Assembly: GCA_030433275.1 (NCBI GenBank) | Contig: JAUILK010000013.1 | Span: forward strand, 1-64,000 | Source of the DNA: Gammaproteobacteria bacterium | GTDB taxonomy: Bacteria > Pseudomonadota > Gammaproteobacteria > Nitrococcales > Nitrococcaceae | DNA: 64,000 bases | Reading direction: 5' to 3' | Part shown: piece by piece, positions 8,866 through 17,611 of the stretch | How the letters are laid out: every line of letters starts with the position of its first letter | How positions within the stretch are numbered: the first letter of the stretch is position 1 | Program-made: the position numbers and the translations under genes | Notes under the pieces: generated by a model | Told to the model about the DNA's origin: nothing | Database searches by the model: none | The model's input: only the letters and a program-made list of their open reading frames with translations

Positions 8866-11800
8866 TCAGCGCGCGACCACCCGGGCCGTGACAGTCCGCG
8901 GCCTTCCATCGCGCAGTAACTCAATGACCAGTGAGTGCCCTGGGGTAAGGCGGCGCAGGGCTTTGGCGAAATCGGCCAGCGTATCAATGGTTACACCATC
9001 GAGTCGGGTAATGACATCGCCGGCGCGCAGCCCGGCCGCATCAGCCGGAGTAGCGGCCGTGACTCCCGACAATCGCACGCCGCGGCCCGTCCATTCAAAA
9101 TCCGGCACGCTGCCCAGAAGTACGTGCCGGCGCCGGCCGGAGCCACTCGCCGACTCCGTTATGGTAAACCTCTTGGAGTGCAACGGCCCGGTCCGGGCGG
9201 ACAGGTATTCGACCGCCTCTTTCAAGACGGTGACAATCCGGGATAAACCCGCCGAATCGATTTTGGCGACGGTGTCGGTGGGGCGATGATAGTCGCTATG
9301 CGCCCCCGTGAAGAGTTGCACCGCCGGAATGCCGGCCTTCAGAAAGGGGGTTTGATCGCTCGAACCGATATCGCGAGCGACCGTCTTGATGGGAACCCCG
9401 CTGACAAAACCCGCTCCGTGAAAAATAGGCTGCCACTCCCGGGCCGAGTCCGCGGCAAGCACGAGGAGCTCGCCTTTTCCGAGGCGGCCAACGGTGTCCA
9501 GGTTGATCATCGCCATGGGGCGGCTTGATGGATTCTCGGCTAAACGCTTCATATAGTGAGTCGAGCCGAGTTGGCCTGCTTCCTCACCGGTGAAGGCCAC
9601 AAATTCGACCGTGCGCGCGGGACGCCAGGCCGAACCTAGGATGCGGGCTAATTCCAGCATGACCGCAATGCCGCTGGCGTTGTCGTCGGCGCCGGGGTGC
9701 ACCTTGCCCTCATCCCCACGATGGACATCCGGCCAACCTCGCCCTAGGTGATCGTAGTGAGCCCCCACGATCAGCGCCGGACGTTCCGGATGGGTGCCTG
9801 GGATACGCGCCACGACATTGCGTAGGTTCACTCGTTGTCCAAGCCCGGCCACCCGGCTCGTCCAGGTCTGATAATAGCTCTTGTCCGTTCCGGCCGGCTC
9901 GAGGCCGGCGGCTTGCAACTGCTCGGCGATGTAGCGTGCCGCTCGATCAAGCGCCGGTGTGCCCAGTCCCCGCCCGGCCATCGAGGCATCGGCCAGGTAG
10001 CTGATATCCTGGATCATGCGTCGGGGCTTGGTCAGGGCAGGCAGTTCCGTCAGGGGCTCGCGCGGCGCCAGCCTAGTTTTTAGAGGGGTGGGTGCCTGGG
10101 CAAGTTGGATCGACATGGGTGAGTTTGCCATCGGCCATCGACCCTTTATGACGTTCTCGGGAGCCGAACCGGTAAAACCGAGGTAGCTGTATCGGCCGTA
10201 GTGGGGCAGCTTGCGGCCCAGCCCCGGCATCGCGGCCACGGTGTCGGTCGCAAGCCATCCCAGAGCGTGGGCGGGTTTTTGGTGCCGACGGCCAACCACC
10301 ACCACCGAATGTCGAGTTCGTTCGAGCTCGGAGCCCGCGATCTGCACATGCTTGGAATTCGCGCTGAATACCGTCTGCGAGAGTGTTTGTGTCAGTGCCG
10401 GGAGGAAACGGTTCTCCCACCCGAACAGCCATGTCGCCCGATCGGCGGGCAATTCGCTCAGCGCAGCGTCGGTGGTGATCTCCAACTGTTCACCCTGTGT
10501 CTGCTGCCAGGCGCGAGCAAGCGCCGCATAGCCTTTGCGCACCGCTGGGGGAGCCTCGGCTGGTAACACGATCAGGACTCGCTCAGCACCGAAGATCTGG
10601 CTGAGCGCGGGTGGAGTCTCAGCGCGATGGAGCTGGCGAAAGAGGTCGAATTGGGGGTCGACATCCAGGCGTAGCGGCCGTGCCGGTAGGTGCAGCGCGA
10701 GGTGCAGCGTTTTCTCGGTCATGGCAAGACGAGTCTGGTAGGCCGCCTCCCGGCCTGCCAGATAAATTGCAATGGGTAGCTCCAGTCGATACGCCGCGCC
10801 GGGTTGAATTTGCTCGACCGTGGCCGTGAGGCGATAGCCAGCGCCGGCCGGTACGATTCGGGGGTCGTGGACCCGCAGCAAAGGGGCACCTGTGCGTGTT
10901 ACCCATTGCTTAAAGAAAGCGCGCAAAGGCTGGCCGCTCACCCGACTGAAGGTGGTCGCCCAATCCTCGAAGCTTGCGATCTGGAATGGATGTTGGCGAT
11001 AAAACGTTCGGAGCGCCTCGATGAAAGTTGCATTGCCGAGTCGTTCGCGCAGCATGTGAAACAGCATCATGGCTTTGCCGTAACCAACGGCTTCGGAAGC
11101 GGCGCTGTGTCGGGTACGGAACTCGGTCAATGGGAAATCCCGGCCTTCGCGCGCGTAATCGGTGTATTTCTGCAATGCCTCCCGGCGGTAGACCGCGCCC
11201 TGGCCCTGTTGCTCTTTGAGCAGGTGGTCGGCCAGGTAGCTGGTCAACCCTTCGGACCAATTCCCTGTGGCGTAGTCTACATAGACTCCATTTCCCCACC
11301 AGTTGTGTAGAATCTCATGGGGGTAGGAGGAATGCAGGATGAAGGGAAAGCGAATGACACGGGAGCCCAGCAGGGTAAAGGAGGGCATCCCGTAGCCAGT
11401 CTCCCAGAAGTTCTCCACCAGCGCGAACTTCCGGTAGGGATAGGCACCGATCAGCCGACGGTACATCTCGATATATTGGGTGGTGGCCGTGAGGTACTTG
11501 TGGGCCAGAGCGGAGTCTGGTTGCCGCAGGAAGGCCATGGTTGTCACCGGGCCGGCGCTCGCGCGGTATTCCGTAAACGCTCCGGCGATCAGGTGGATTT
11601 CCTCCTGAGGGTGTTCGGTCGACCAGCTTTCCTCCCGCTGCCGGTCCGCTTCGGGCGCAACCGGTCGCACCTGCACACCCTGGCTGACCGAGCGCCATGC
11701 CGGCGGAAGCGTAACGGTAAGGGAGAAGGTCACCAGATCATCCCCCAAATTGGGATACCAAAAGCTCGAGCCGGTCAAGAAAACCCCATCCGGCCCAATC

Positions 11801-12195
11801 ACGCCCGCAGAATGGCTAAAGCTGCGGGTATATTCTTCGCTGGCCGGCGCGGCAGGATGAAAAATCTTGCCCTGGTACGCCAAGGTGAAGCGGCGGACAC
11901 TCGCATCGAGCTCTACCGTGTACTCCTCGGTGAGGCCTCTGTGACTAAGTCGGCGCAGTTGCGCGCCAGATTCTTGAATTCGCGGGTTGAGGCCAGCGTG
12001 CAGGCGGAATGTCACCGGTCTCGAGTGATTCTCGGGCAGGGTAACCGTATCAATTGCCTCAAGGTGGTGGGTAGCCGGTTCCAGCGTGATGCGCAGCTCA
12101 TGATGAATTTGGGCGGCCGCCGCGTTGGCGAGTAGCAGCAAAACTAGCCCGCCCTTCAGAAAATGCACTGTCTTGTGCCAGAGCACAGAATCCAT
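8866..12195 (-). CDS. exported M1 aminopeptidase + M28 peptidase + PDZ fusion
   Basis: This 1109-residue protein begins with a signal peptide (cleavage near residue 29, AAAA-Q). An M1-type metallopeptidase region follows, with HEILH at 293-297 and a downstream zinc-ligand Glu in NWSEGLTSY (about 315). A second metallopeptidase of family M28 spans about 725-1000, with GAHYDH (811-816), ADDNASG (836-842), a catalytic EE (871-872) and a late His near 966-970. The C-terminus is a PDZ domain (about 1035-1105). The usual GxMEN substrate loop of M1 enzymes appears as GYGMPSF. Two peptidase active sites in one exported chain, followed by a propeller and an OPT transporter in the same operon, suggest stepwise digestion of peptides before import. 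It is first in the operon. Confidence 0.9.
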   Translation of the reverse strand: MDSVLWHKTVHFLKGGLVLLLLANAAAAQIHHELRITLEPATHHLEAIDTVTLPENHSRPVTFRLHAGLNPRIQESGAQLRRLSHRGLTEEYTVELDASVRRFTLAYQGKIFHPAAPASEEYTRSFSHSAGVIGPDGVFLTGSSFWYPNLGDDLVTFSLTVTLPPAWRSVSQGVQVRPVAPEADRQREESWSTEHPQEEIHLIAGAFTEYRASAGPVTTMAFLRQPDSALAHKYLTATTQYIEMYRRLIGAYPYRKFALVENFWETGYGMPSFTLLGSRVIRFPFILHSSYPHEILHNWWGNGVYVDYATGNWSEGLTSYLADHLLKEQQGQGAVYRREALQKYTDYAREGRDFPLTEFRTRHSAASEAVGYGKAMMLFHMLRERLGNATFIEALRTFYRQHPFQIASFEDWATTFSRVSGQPLRAFFKQWVTRTGAPLLRVHDPRIVPAGAGYRLTATVEQIQPGAAYRLELPIAIYLAGREAAYQTRLAMTEKTLHLALHLPARPLRLDVDPQFDLFRQLHRAETPPALSQIFGAERVLIVLPAEAPPAVRKGYAALARAWQQTQGEQLEITTDAALSELPADRATWLFGWENRFLPALTQTLSQTVFSANSKHVQIAGSELERTRHSVVVVGRRHQKPAHALGWLATDTVAAMPGLGRKLPHYGRYSYLGFTGSAPENVIKGRWPMANSPMSIQLAQAPTPLKTRLAPREPLTELPALTKPRRMIQDISYLADASMAGRGLGTPALDRAARYIAEQLQAAGLEPAGTDKSYYQTWTSRVAGLGQRVNLRNVVARIPGTHPERPALIVGAHYDHLGRGWPDVHRGDEGKVHPGADDNASGIAVMLELARILGSAWRPARTVEFVAFTGEEAGQLGSTHYMKRLAENPSSRPMAMINLDTVGRLGKGELLVLAADSAREWQPIFHGAGFVSGVPIKTVARDIGSSDQTPFLKAGIPAVQLFTGAHSDYHRPTDTVAKIDSAGLSRIVTVLKEAVEYLSARTGPLHSKRFTITESASGSGRRRHVLLGSVPDFEWTGRGVRLSGVTAATPADAAGLRAGDVITRLDGVTIDTLADFAKALRRLTPGHSLVIELLRDGRPRTVTARVVAR

Positions 12196-12754
12196 GCGGC
12201 TTGCCGATTAACTGGGTGAGCGGTGAATCTTAATACTAAACTGTGACCAAGGGCAGGGCGGGCAATTATCATCCGATTGTAGGGCCCTCCTTCAGTCCGG
12301 CCGGTTCATCATCAGGGAGTCTGCTATCAGCGCCACCGGAAGGGTGATTGCACGAGGACAAACCAAGTTAGTCCGTTGTGCGTACCCGGTTGCAGCCGGG
12401 ACAGGCCCTTCCCAATACAGCGATTGGATCAGCACCCAGTCGGACCTGCATGTTCATTTTATATGTTTTTCTGCTGGCGCTATGGCTTATGGGCGAATTG
12501 TGCGATTTTGAAGGGCATTATCTCAACCTGTAAGCATGGTATATGCTTTTCGGCGCGGTTGAACGGTAGAGTCGCTTAGGTTCAGAAAGTTCCAGTTAAC
12601 AGAAAAATTGATATCCTCCCATCTTGCCCCCTGTTGCGGGTAGGGGAAATTTGCTGCTATAAATCCCTCTTCCCCCACCCGGCAAGGTAAGAGAAACGTT
12701 TTCTGCTGGGGCTCAACGTTTTTATGTGAGCGGCCCGTTTTGTTTTTTTCAGAA
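12196..12754. other. intergenic region upstream of the peptidase operon
   Basis: This 559-bp stretch has no convincing gene. Short frames at 12376-12579 and 12523-12819 lack ribosome sites and motifs. It must hold the promoter of the minus-strand peptidase operon and the 3' end of csbD transcription. An imperfect inverted repeat (around 12633-12690, G-rich then C-rich arms) could be a terminator stem. No clear -35/-10 pair could be assigned. Confidence 0.5.
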
Positions 12755-13018
12755 TCAAACGCTTGAACAAGAGCCTCCGCCGCCACTCGCGGTGCCGCCA
12801 CTCCAGAAATGCGGATCATGGTCGCTCATCAACCATTCTTTGATCTCCCGGTCCGCCTTTTCCTTGCTGATGCCATAGAGTGTTTGGATTTTTCCGGAGA
12901 GTTCTTCTTCGAACCCGCCGATGACATGATCCAAATCTTCGTTGGTGAACTCTGCCCAGCGCTGCCTGATCTTGCCCTTGAAGATATGCCAGTTACCAGT
13001 GATCTGATCCGTGTACAT
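12755..13018 (-). CDS. CsbD family stress-response protein
   Basis: The 87-residue product reads MYTDQITGNWHIFKGKIRQ, then the FTNEDLDHVIGGFEEELSGKIQ segment and YGISKEKADREIKEW, which is the CsbD pattern. These are small, hydrophilic, helical proteins often induced by general stress; their molecular role is not settled. The ATG at 13018 has a GGAGG ribosome site 5 nt upstream, so it is preferred over the ATG at 13033. The C-terminal tail is unusual: a Gly/Ser-rich end with a Cys after a HFWSGG segment, beyond the usual domain. Confidence 0.88.
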   Translation of the reverse strand: MYTDQITGNWHIFKGKIRQRWAEFTNEDLDHVIGGFEEELSGKIQTLYGISKEKADREIKEWLMSDHDPHFWSGGTASGGGGSCSSV

Positions 13019-13271
13019 GTTGGCCTCCGCCATATTCGTATGGATCGACCTGCTAACAATCTAGAGCTGTGCCTGCACTTCCGTTTCACTGCGTCTCCAC
13101 GCTTTCCCAGTATAGCCGCAAGGCGGTTTTTTTCCTGGCCAGATGCCTTTTGAAGATCATATTTTGTGATGCATTTGCGACACGGGGGTAAAAAGAACGA
13201 GAGCGTCGCGCCGTTTTCGTCGACGGTGTTTCAATGGAAGTGCTGCTCTAGCCGTTGTTCCAGGCAGGCAG

Positions 13272-13796
13272 TTATTGCTGGTCCGGGCGGTCACCGAGTG
13301 CAGTGCAAATGGCCTCGACTGTTTGTTCTTGGTTCAGGGAATCACAGTCAATGACGATGTCGGCGTGCTGTTCATAAAGGGGTATACGTTCGGCAAAGAC
13401 ATCCGCGAGCGTTTGGTGAGCCGCTTTGGCAATTCCGCGACTGCCAAGGTTGGTTACGCGACGGGCCAATGTCGGGTAACTCACCTTGAGATAGACGATG
13501 GTCCCATTACGGCGCAAAGCGGCCATCGCGCGCTCGCTGTAGGTGGCGCTGCCGCCGGTTGCAATGACATGCTTGGACAAGCCAAGCTGAGTCAGTTCCC
13601 GTTCCTCGATGGCGCGTAACGCCAGGTGTCCTTCGTGATCGACGATGTCTTGCAGGGTGCGTCCCTCGACACTTTGAATGACCACGTCGGTGTCGACGAA
13701 ATTCTTGGCAAGGTGCTTGGCGAGCAGCACCCCAACCGTGCTTTTACCAGCACCGGGCATGCCAATTAGCACGATATTATTGCGCTCATTGACCAT
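13272..13796 (-). CDS. shikimate kinase family protein
   Basis: The 174-residue P-loop kinase has a Walker A GMPGAGKST at 12-20, an FVDTD motif (Asp for Mg/substrate), an ALRAIEE segment supplying the substrate Arg, and a C-terminal RIPLYEQHADI block. Shikimate kinases phosphorylate the 3-hydroxyl of shikimate in aromatic amino acid synthesis. The usual GGG substrate loop reads GGS here. The gene is not next to aroB, which is the common partner in gammaproteobacteria, so it could be a second or divergent family member. The ATG at 13796 has a GGGGA ribosome site. Confidence 0.82.
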   Translation of the reverse strand: MVNERNNIVLIGMPGAGKSTVGVLLAKHLAKNFVDTDVVIQSVEGRTLQDIVDHEGHLALRAIEERELTQLGLSKHVIATGGSATYSERAMAALRRNGTIVYLKVSYPTLARRVTNLGSRGIAKAAHQTLADVFAERIPLYEQHADIVIDCDSLNQEQTVEAICTALGDRPDQQ

Positions 13797-13981
13797 TTGA
13801 AGATCCCCGTAAGTTGGGCGGTGGTTGATGCGGCGGCTACGACGCGCAATAGCGCCAGAAAACACGATGAAACGCAACCGTGCGGGGCTGCTATGGATCG
13901 GGCGTGCAGTGGGTTTTGGATCCCTTCTGGGGTTAGAATTTACGCGATGGAGTCGTGATTATGCTAAAAGGTGGCACGGGT

Positions 13982-15073
13982 ATGGCTAATGTAAGCCGCG
14001 CGGTGATCGAGCAGGCGATTCAGCGGTGGACCGAACCGAATTTAGGTATGGATTTGCTCACGGCTGGCGCGGTCGAAGACATTACTGTGGAGGGTCGGCG
14101 CGTCCGCATTCAATTGCGGCTGGGTTTTCCGGTCGGGCGCTACCAGGTGCAACTGCGAACGGCATTGGCCGATGCGGTAACGTCGACGTTGCCTGAAGCC
14201 GAGATTACGGTGGAGGTCGGTTGGCGGGTCATTGCACGGGCGGTACAGGCGAAGTTGAAGCCGCTTGCGAATGTGCGCAACATCATTGCCGTCGCCTCGG
14301 CTAAGGGTGGAGTGGGTAAATCGACGGTTGCAGCCAATCTGGCTTTGGCGCTTGCCGATGAAGGAGCCAAGGTCGGAGTGCTCGACGCCGATATCTATGG
14401 GCCGAGCCAGCCCCGCATGATGGGTGTGGCCGGGCGGCGTCCCGAGAGCCCCGACGGCAAGAGCATCACGCCATTGGAGAATTATGGGGTTCAAGTCATG
14501 TCGATCGGCTTTCTTATCGAAGAAGATGCGCCGATGGTCTGGCGGGGTCCTATGGTTACCCAGGCCTTGACCCAATTGCTCAACGACACGCGTTGGCAGG
14601 ACCTTGATTATCTCATCGTCGATTTGCCGCCCGGCACCGGTGATATCCAGCTGACTCTGGCGCAGCGGGTGCCGGTCAGCGGGGCTGTTGTGGTGACGAC
14701 CCCGCAGGAGATCGCAACCCTCGATGCGCGTAAGGGCATTCGAATGTTCCAGAAGGTGAGGGTGCCCGTGCTCGGAGTGCTCGAGAATATGAGCATTCAT
14801 ACCTGTAGCCAGTGTGGTCATGAGGAGCGCATCTTCGGTGAGGGTGGCGGCAAGCGCTTGGCGGAGGCAGAAAATGTGGCACTGATCGGCGCTTTGCCGT
14901 TAGACGGCCGTATCCGTGAACAGGCGGATAATGGTTGGCCCAGTGTGGTGGCGGAGCCCGAGGGGCGCGTTGCAGGGCTTTATCGGCAAGCCGCCTTACG
15001 CACGGTCGCACAGCTCTCGAGGCTTGCGGCGGTGGCTTCGAGCCCATTTCCTCGGATCGTGGTGGAGGAGTGA
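13982..15073 (+). CDS. mrp: Mrp/ApbC iron-sulfur cluster carrier ATPase
   Basis: The 363-residue protein has an N-terminal MIP18-like (DUF59) segment (about 1-85) and a ParA/MinD-type ATPase domain. The latter has the deviant Walker A SAKGGVGKSTVAANLAL, the DADIYGPSQPRMMG motif, and a YLIVDLPPGTGD Walker B. A CxxC pair (CSQCGHE) near residue 273 binds the transferred Fe-S cluster. Mrp/ApbC proteins carry clusters to apo-enzymes in the cytoplasm. The start at 13982 has an AAGGTGG ribosome site 7 nt upstream; an in-frame GTG at 13955 and ATG at 13961 are less likely. It precedes dcd, an order common in gammaproteobacteria. Confidence 0.93.
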   Translation: MANVSRAVIEQAIQRWTEPNLGMDLLTAGAVEDITVEGRRVRIQLRLGFPVGRYQVQLRTALADAVTSTLPEAEITVEVGWRVIARAVQAKLKPLANVRNIIAVASAKGGVGKSTVAANLALALADEGAKVGVLDADIYGPSQPRMMGVAGRRPESPDGKSITPLENYGVQVMSIGFLIEEDAPMVWRGPMVTQALTQLLNDTRWQDLDYLIVDLPPGTGDIQLTLAQRVPVSGAVVVTTPQEIATLDARKGIRMFQKVRVPVLGVLENMSIHTCSQCGHEERIFGEGGGKRLAEAENVALIGALPLDGRIREQADNGWPSVVAEPEGRVAGLYRQAALRTVAQLSRLAAVASSPFPRIVVEE

Positions 15074-15155
15074 AAATGCCGCTGTGGGCACTGCGCCAGT
15101 ATTCACCGAATAAAGCCAATAGTCATGCGCCAGGTATTTCTCGGCCGGTAAGCGA

Positions 15156-15719
15156 ATGAGCATCAAACCCGACAGTTGGATCCGCCGTATGGCGGCTGAG
15201 GGTATGATCGAGCCGTTCGAGCCAGAGCAGGTCCGCCAGAGCTCAACCGGCCGGTTGATCTCGTACGGTACCTCGAGTTATGGCTACGATGTGCGGTGCG
15301 CCGATGAGTTCAAGATTTTCACGAACATCAATTCGGCCATCGTCGACCCGAAGCGCTTCGATGAGTCGAGTTTCGTCGATGTTAAGGCCGATGTCTGCAT
15401 CATTCCGCCGAACTCCTTCGCTTTGGCGCGAACCATCGAGTTTCTACGCGTTCCCCGCAATATTCTTACGATTTGTTTGGGGAAATCCACTTATGCCCGC
15501 TGCGGGATCATCGTCAATGTGACGCCGCTCGAGCCCGAATGGGAGGGGCACGTCACGCTGGAGTTTTCGAACACCACGCCGCTGCCGGCAAAGATCTATG
15601 CCCACGAAGGGGTCGCGCAGATGCTGTTCCTTGAATCCGATGAGGTATGTGAGCGCTCTTACAAAGATCGCAGCGGCAAATACATGGGCCAGCGTGGCGT
15701 TACTTTGCCGCGGCCCTGA
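15156..15719 (+). CDS. dcd: dCTP deaminase
   Basis: The 187-residue enzyme carries the dUTPase-fold signature of dCTP deaminases: [20 protein letters not shown] near the start, then [21 protein letters not shown] with the catalytic Glu, then [10 protein letters not shown]. It converts dCTP to dUTP as the first step of dTTP synthesis in many gram-negative bacteria and works as a homotrimer. It lies 82 bp after mrp in the same direction and convergent with purN, whose stop is only 17 bp away. Length is normal for the family. Confidence 0.95.
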   Translation: MSIKPDSWIRRMAAEGMIEPFEPEQVRQSSTGRLISYGTSSYGYDVRCADEFKIFTNINSAIVDPKRFDESSFVDVKADVCIIPPNSFALARTIEFLRVPRNILTICLGKSTYARCGIIVNVTPLEPEWEGHVTLEFSNTTPLPAKIYAHEGVAQMLFLESDEVCERSYKDRSGKYMGQRGVTLPRP

Positions 15720-15736
15720 CGGGGCGAGCCGGTTCC

Positions 15737-16408
15737 CTAAAGACGGTCCAGGTCATCGTCGGCGGTCACGACCGGAGGTTGGTCTTGGCGTTGCCCTTGG
15801 TTCCAGACAGCACCATCGCGCATTTCGATGCGTCCCTCGGCGATCCAGCGAACGGCAAGCGGGTAGATACGGTATTCTTGGCACTGCACCCGTTGCTGCA
15901 GAGACTCTATGCGGTCACCCTGCTGTACGGGTACCCGGGCCTGAATGATCACCGGCCCGGCGTCCAACTCCGGGGTCACGTAGTGCACGCTGCAGCCATG
16001 TTCGGGCAGACCCGCTTGCAGTACCCGTTCGTGGGTATGCAGCCCGCGTAAGGCAGGCAACAGCGAGGGGTGAATATTGATCAGTCGTCCTTCGTAGGCA
16101 GAGACGAATACCGGCGTGAGGATACGCATGAAGCCGGCCATGACGACCAATTCCGCTCGATAATGGGCTACCCGCTCCCGCAGGACACGGTCGTAGTGTT
16201 GCCGGTCGGCGAAATCTCCCTGTACCAGGATTTCGTGTTCGATGCCTGCCCGCTCGGCGCGCACGAGGCCATAGGCATCGGCTCGGTTGCTGATCACGGC
16301 CTGTATGTCGATGGGCAGGTATCCGGAGTTTTGACCGTCGATGAAAACCTGCAGGTTGCTGCCATGGCCTGAGATCAGTACGACAACGCGCAGCGCTGCT
16401 GCAGGCAT
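15737..16408 (-). CDS. purN: phosphoribosylglycinamide formyltransferase
   Basis: The 223-residue protein has the GART fold. ISGHGSNLQVFID lies near the N-terminus, MAGFMRILTPVFV in the middle, and the catalytic block INIHPSLLPALRGLHTHERV with Asn and His follows. HGCSVHYVTPELDAGPVI holds the catalytic Asp. It transfers a formyl group from 10-formyl-THF to GAR, the third step of purine synthesis. It starts 5 bp after the purM stop, so the two form an operon. It is slightly longer at the C-terminus than E. coli PurN, with a Gln/Asp-rich tail. Confidence 0.95.
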   Translation of the reverse strand: MPAAALRVVVLISGHGSNLQVFIDGQNSGYLPIDIQAVISNRADAYGLVRAERAGIEHEILVQGDFADRQHYDRVLRERVAHYRAELVVMAGFMRILTPVFVSAYEGRLINIHPSLLPALRGLHTHERVLQAGLPEHGCSVHYVTPELDAGPVIIQARVPVQQGDRIESLQQRVQCQEYRIYPLAVRWIAEGRIEMRDGAVWNQGQRQDQPPVVTADDDLDRL

Positions 16409-16413
16409 TATGT

Positions 16414-17466
16414 TTACTCCTCGATTCGCACCCGTGGGCGCTCGGCGGATCCTGCCGCTACTTCGCCTAGTTGCCAGGCGGTCTCGCCTGCACTTTGTAA
16501 TACGCTAAGTGCGCGTTCGACATTCTGCGGTGCGAGGGTCGCCACCATTCCGACTCCGCAGTTGAATACTCGGTACATCTCCTGTCTGGAGATACCGCCT
16601 TGGTGCTGGAGCCAGCTGAAAACTGTCGGCCACTCCCAAGTGCAGGCATCGATTCGGGCTTCGGTTTTGGCCGGCAAAACCCGCGGCAAATTGTCGAGCA
16701 TCCCCCCGCCGGTAATATGGCAGAGGGAGCGAATCTCCACTTCCTCGGTGAGGGCGCGTATCGCGCGGACGTAGATGCGGGTTGGCGTCATCAGCAGTTC
16801 CGCCAGGGTTTGGCCATTCAGTTCGGTGCTCAGGGCGATGTTGCGGGTGTCCAGTATATGCCGCACCAGTGAGTACCCATTGGAGTGTAGACCGCTTGAA
16901 GCGATACCGATCAGCGCATCACCGGGGCGCACGCGGCTGCCGTCGATGAGGGCGGCTTTTTCTACAATGCCGACGCCAAAGCCTGCTAGATCGTAGTGAT
17001 TGCTTGCATAGATACCCGGCATCTCTGCGGTTTCGCCGCCAATGAGAGCGGCGCCGGCTGCGCGGCACCCTCGCGTAATGCCTTTAATCACCCGTTGCGC
17101 TACCTCCAGTTCGAGCCGGCCGGTGGCATAATAATCGAGAAAGAAAAGTGGCTCGGCGCCTGTGACGGCGATGTCATTGACACACATTGCCACCAGGTCG
17201 ACCCCGATGGCTTCGTGGCGGCCCGTTTCGATGGCCAATTTCAGTTTGGTCCCGACTCCGTCGCTGCCGCAGACCAATACAGGATTGCGATAGCGTTGCA
17301 GTGGTAGCTCGAACAGCCCGCCGAATCCACCGAGGCTGCCCAGTACTTCGGGGCGCATGGTCGTTGCTACATCCGCTTTGATGCGTTCCACGAACTGGGC
17401 GCCGGTGTCGATATCGACACCGGCGTCCCGGTACGTGAGGTTTGCCCGAGAGGTATCCTCAGCCAC
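16414..17466 (-). CDS. purM: phosphoribosylformylglycinamidine cyclo-ligase
   Basis: This 350-residue AIR synthetase has GSDGVGTKLKLAIETGRH, the DLVAMCVNDIAVTGAEPLFFLDY segment, GGETAEMPG and SSGLHSNGYSLVR, all standard PurM landmarks. It makes aminoimidazole ribonucleotide (fifth purine step) with ATP. The start is a GTG at 17464-17466 with a GAGGAG ribosome site 7 nt upstream. It heads a purM-purN operon and is divergent from the DUF2066 gene, the usual arrangement in Pseudomonas-like gammaproteobacteria. Confidence 0.96.
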   Translation of the reverse strand: MAEDTSRANLTYRDAGVDIDTGAQFVERIKADVATTMRPEVLGSLGGFGGLFELPLQRYRNPVLVCGSDGVGTKLKLAIETGRHEAIGVDLVAMCVNDIAVTGAEPLFFLDYYATGRLELEVAQRVIKGITRGCRAAGAALIGGETAEMPGIYASNHYDLAGFGVGIVEKAALIDGSRVRPGDALIGIASSGLHSNGYSLVRHILDTRNIALSTELNGQTLAELLMTPTRIYVRAIRALTEEVEIRSLCHITGGGMLDNLPRVLPAKTEARIDACTWEWPTVFSWLQHQGGISRQEMYRVFNCGVGMVATLAPQNVERALSVLQSAGETAWQLGEVAAGSAERPRVRIEE

Positions 17467-17611
17467 GACGTATCTCCTCGAAAAGCTCTAAATGGTCGTC
17501 TCCGAACTTGGTGAATTGAATGCCGCCGGACGGTCTCCCTAGTGTTCATGCTACCGTAGACGGGCGCAATGCGAGCCGCTGTCGAATAGGTCTCGGAGGA
17601 GGTTTGAGGCG

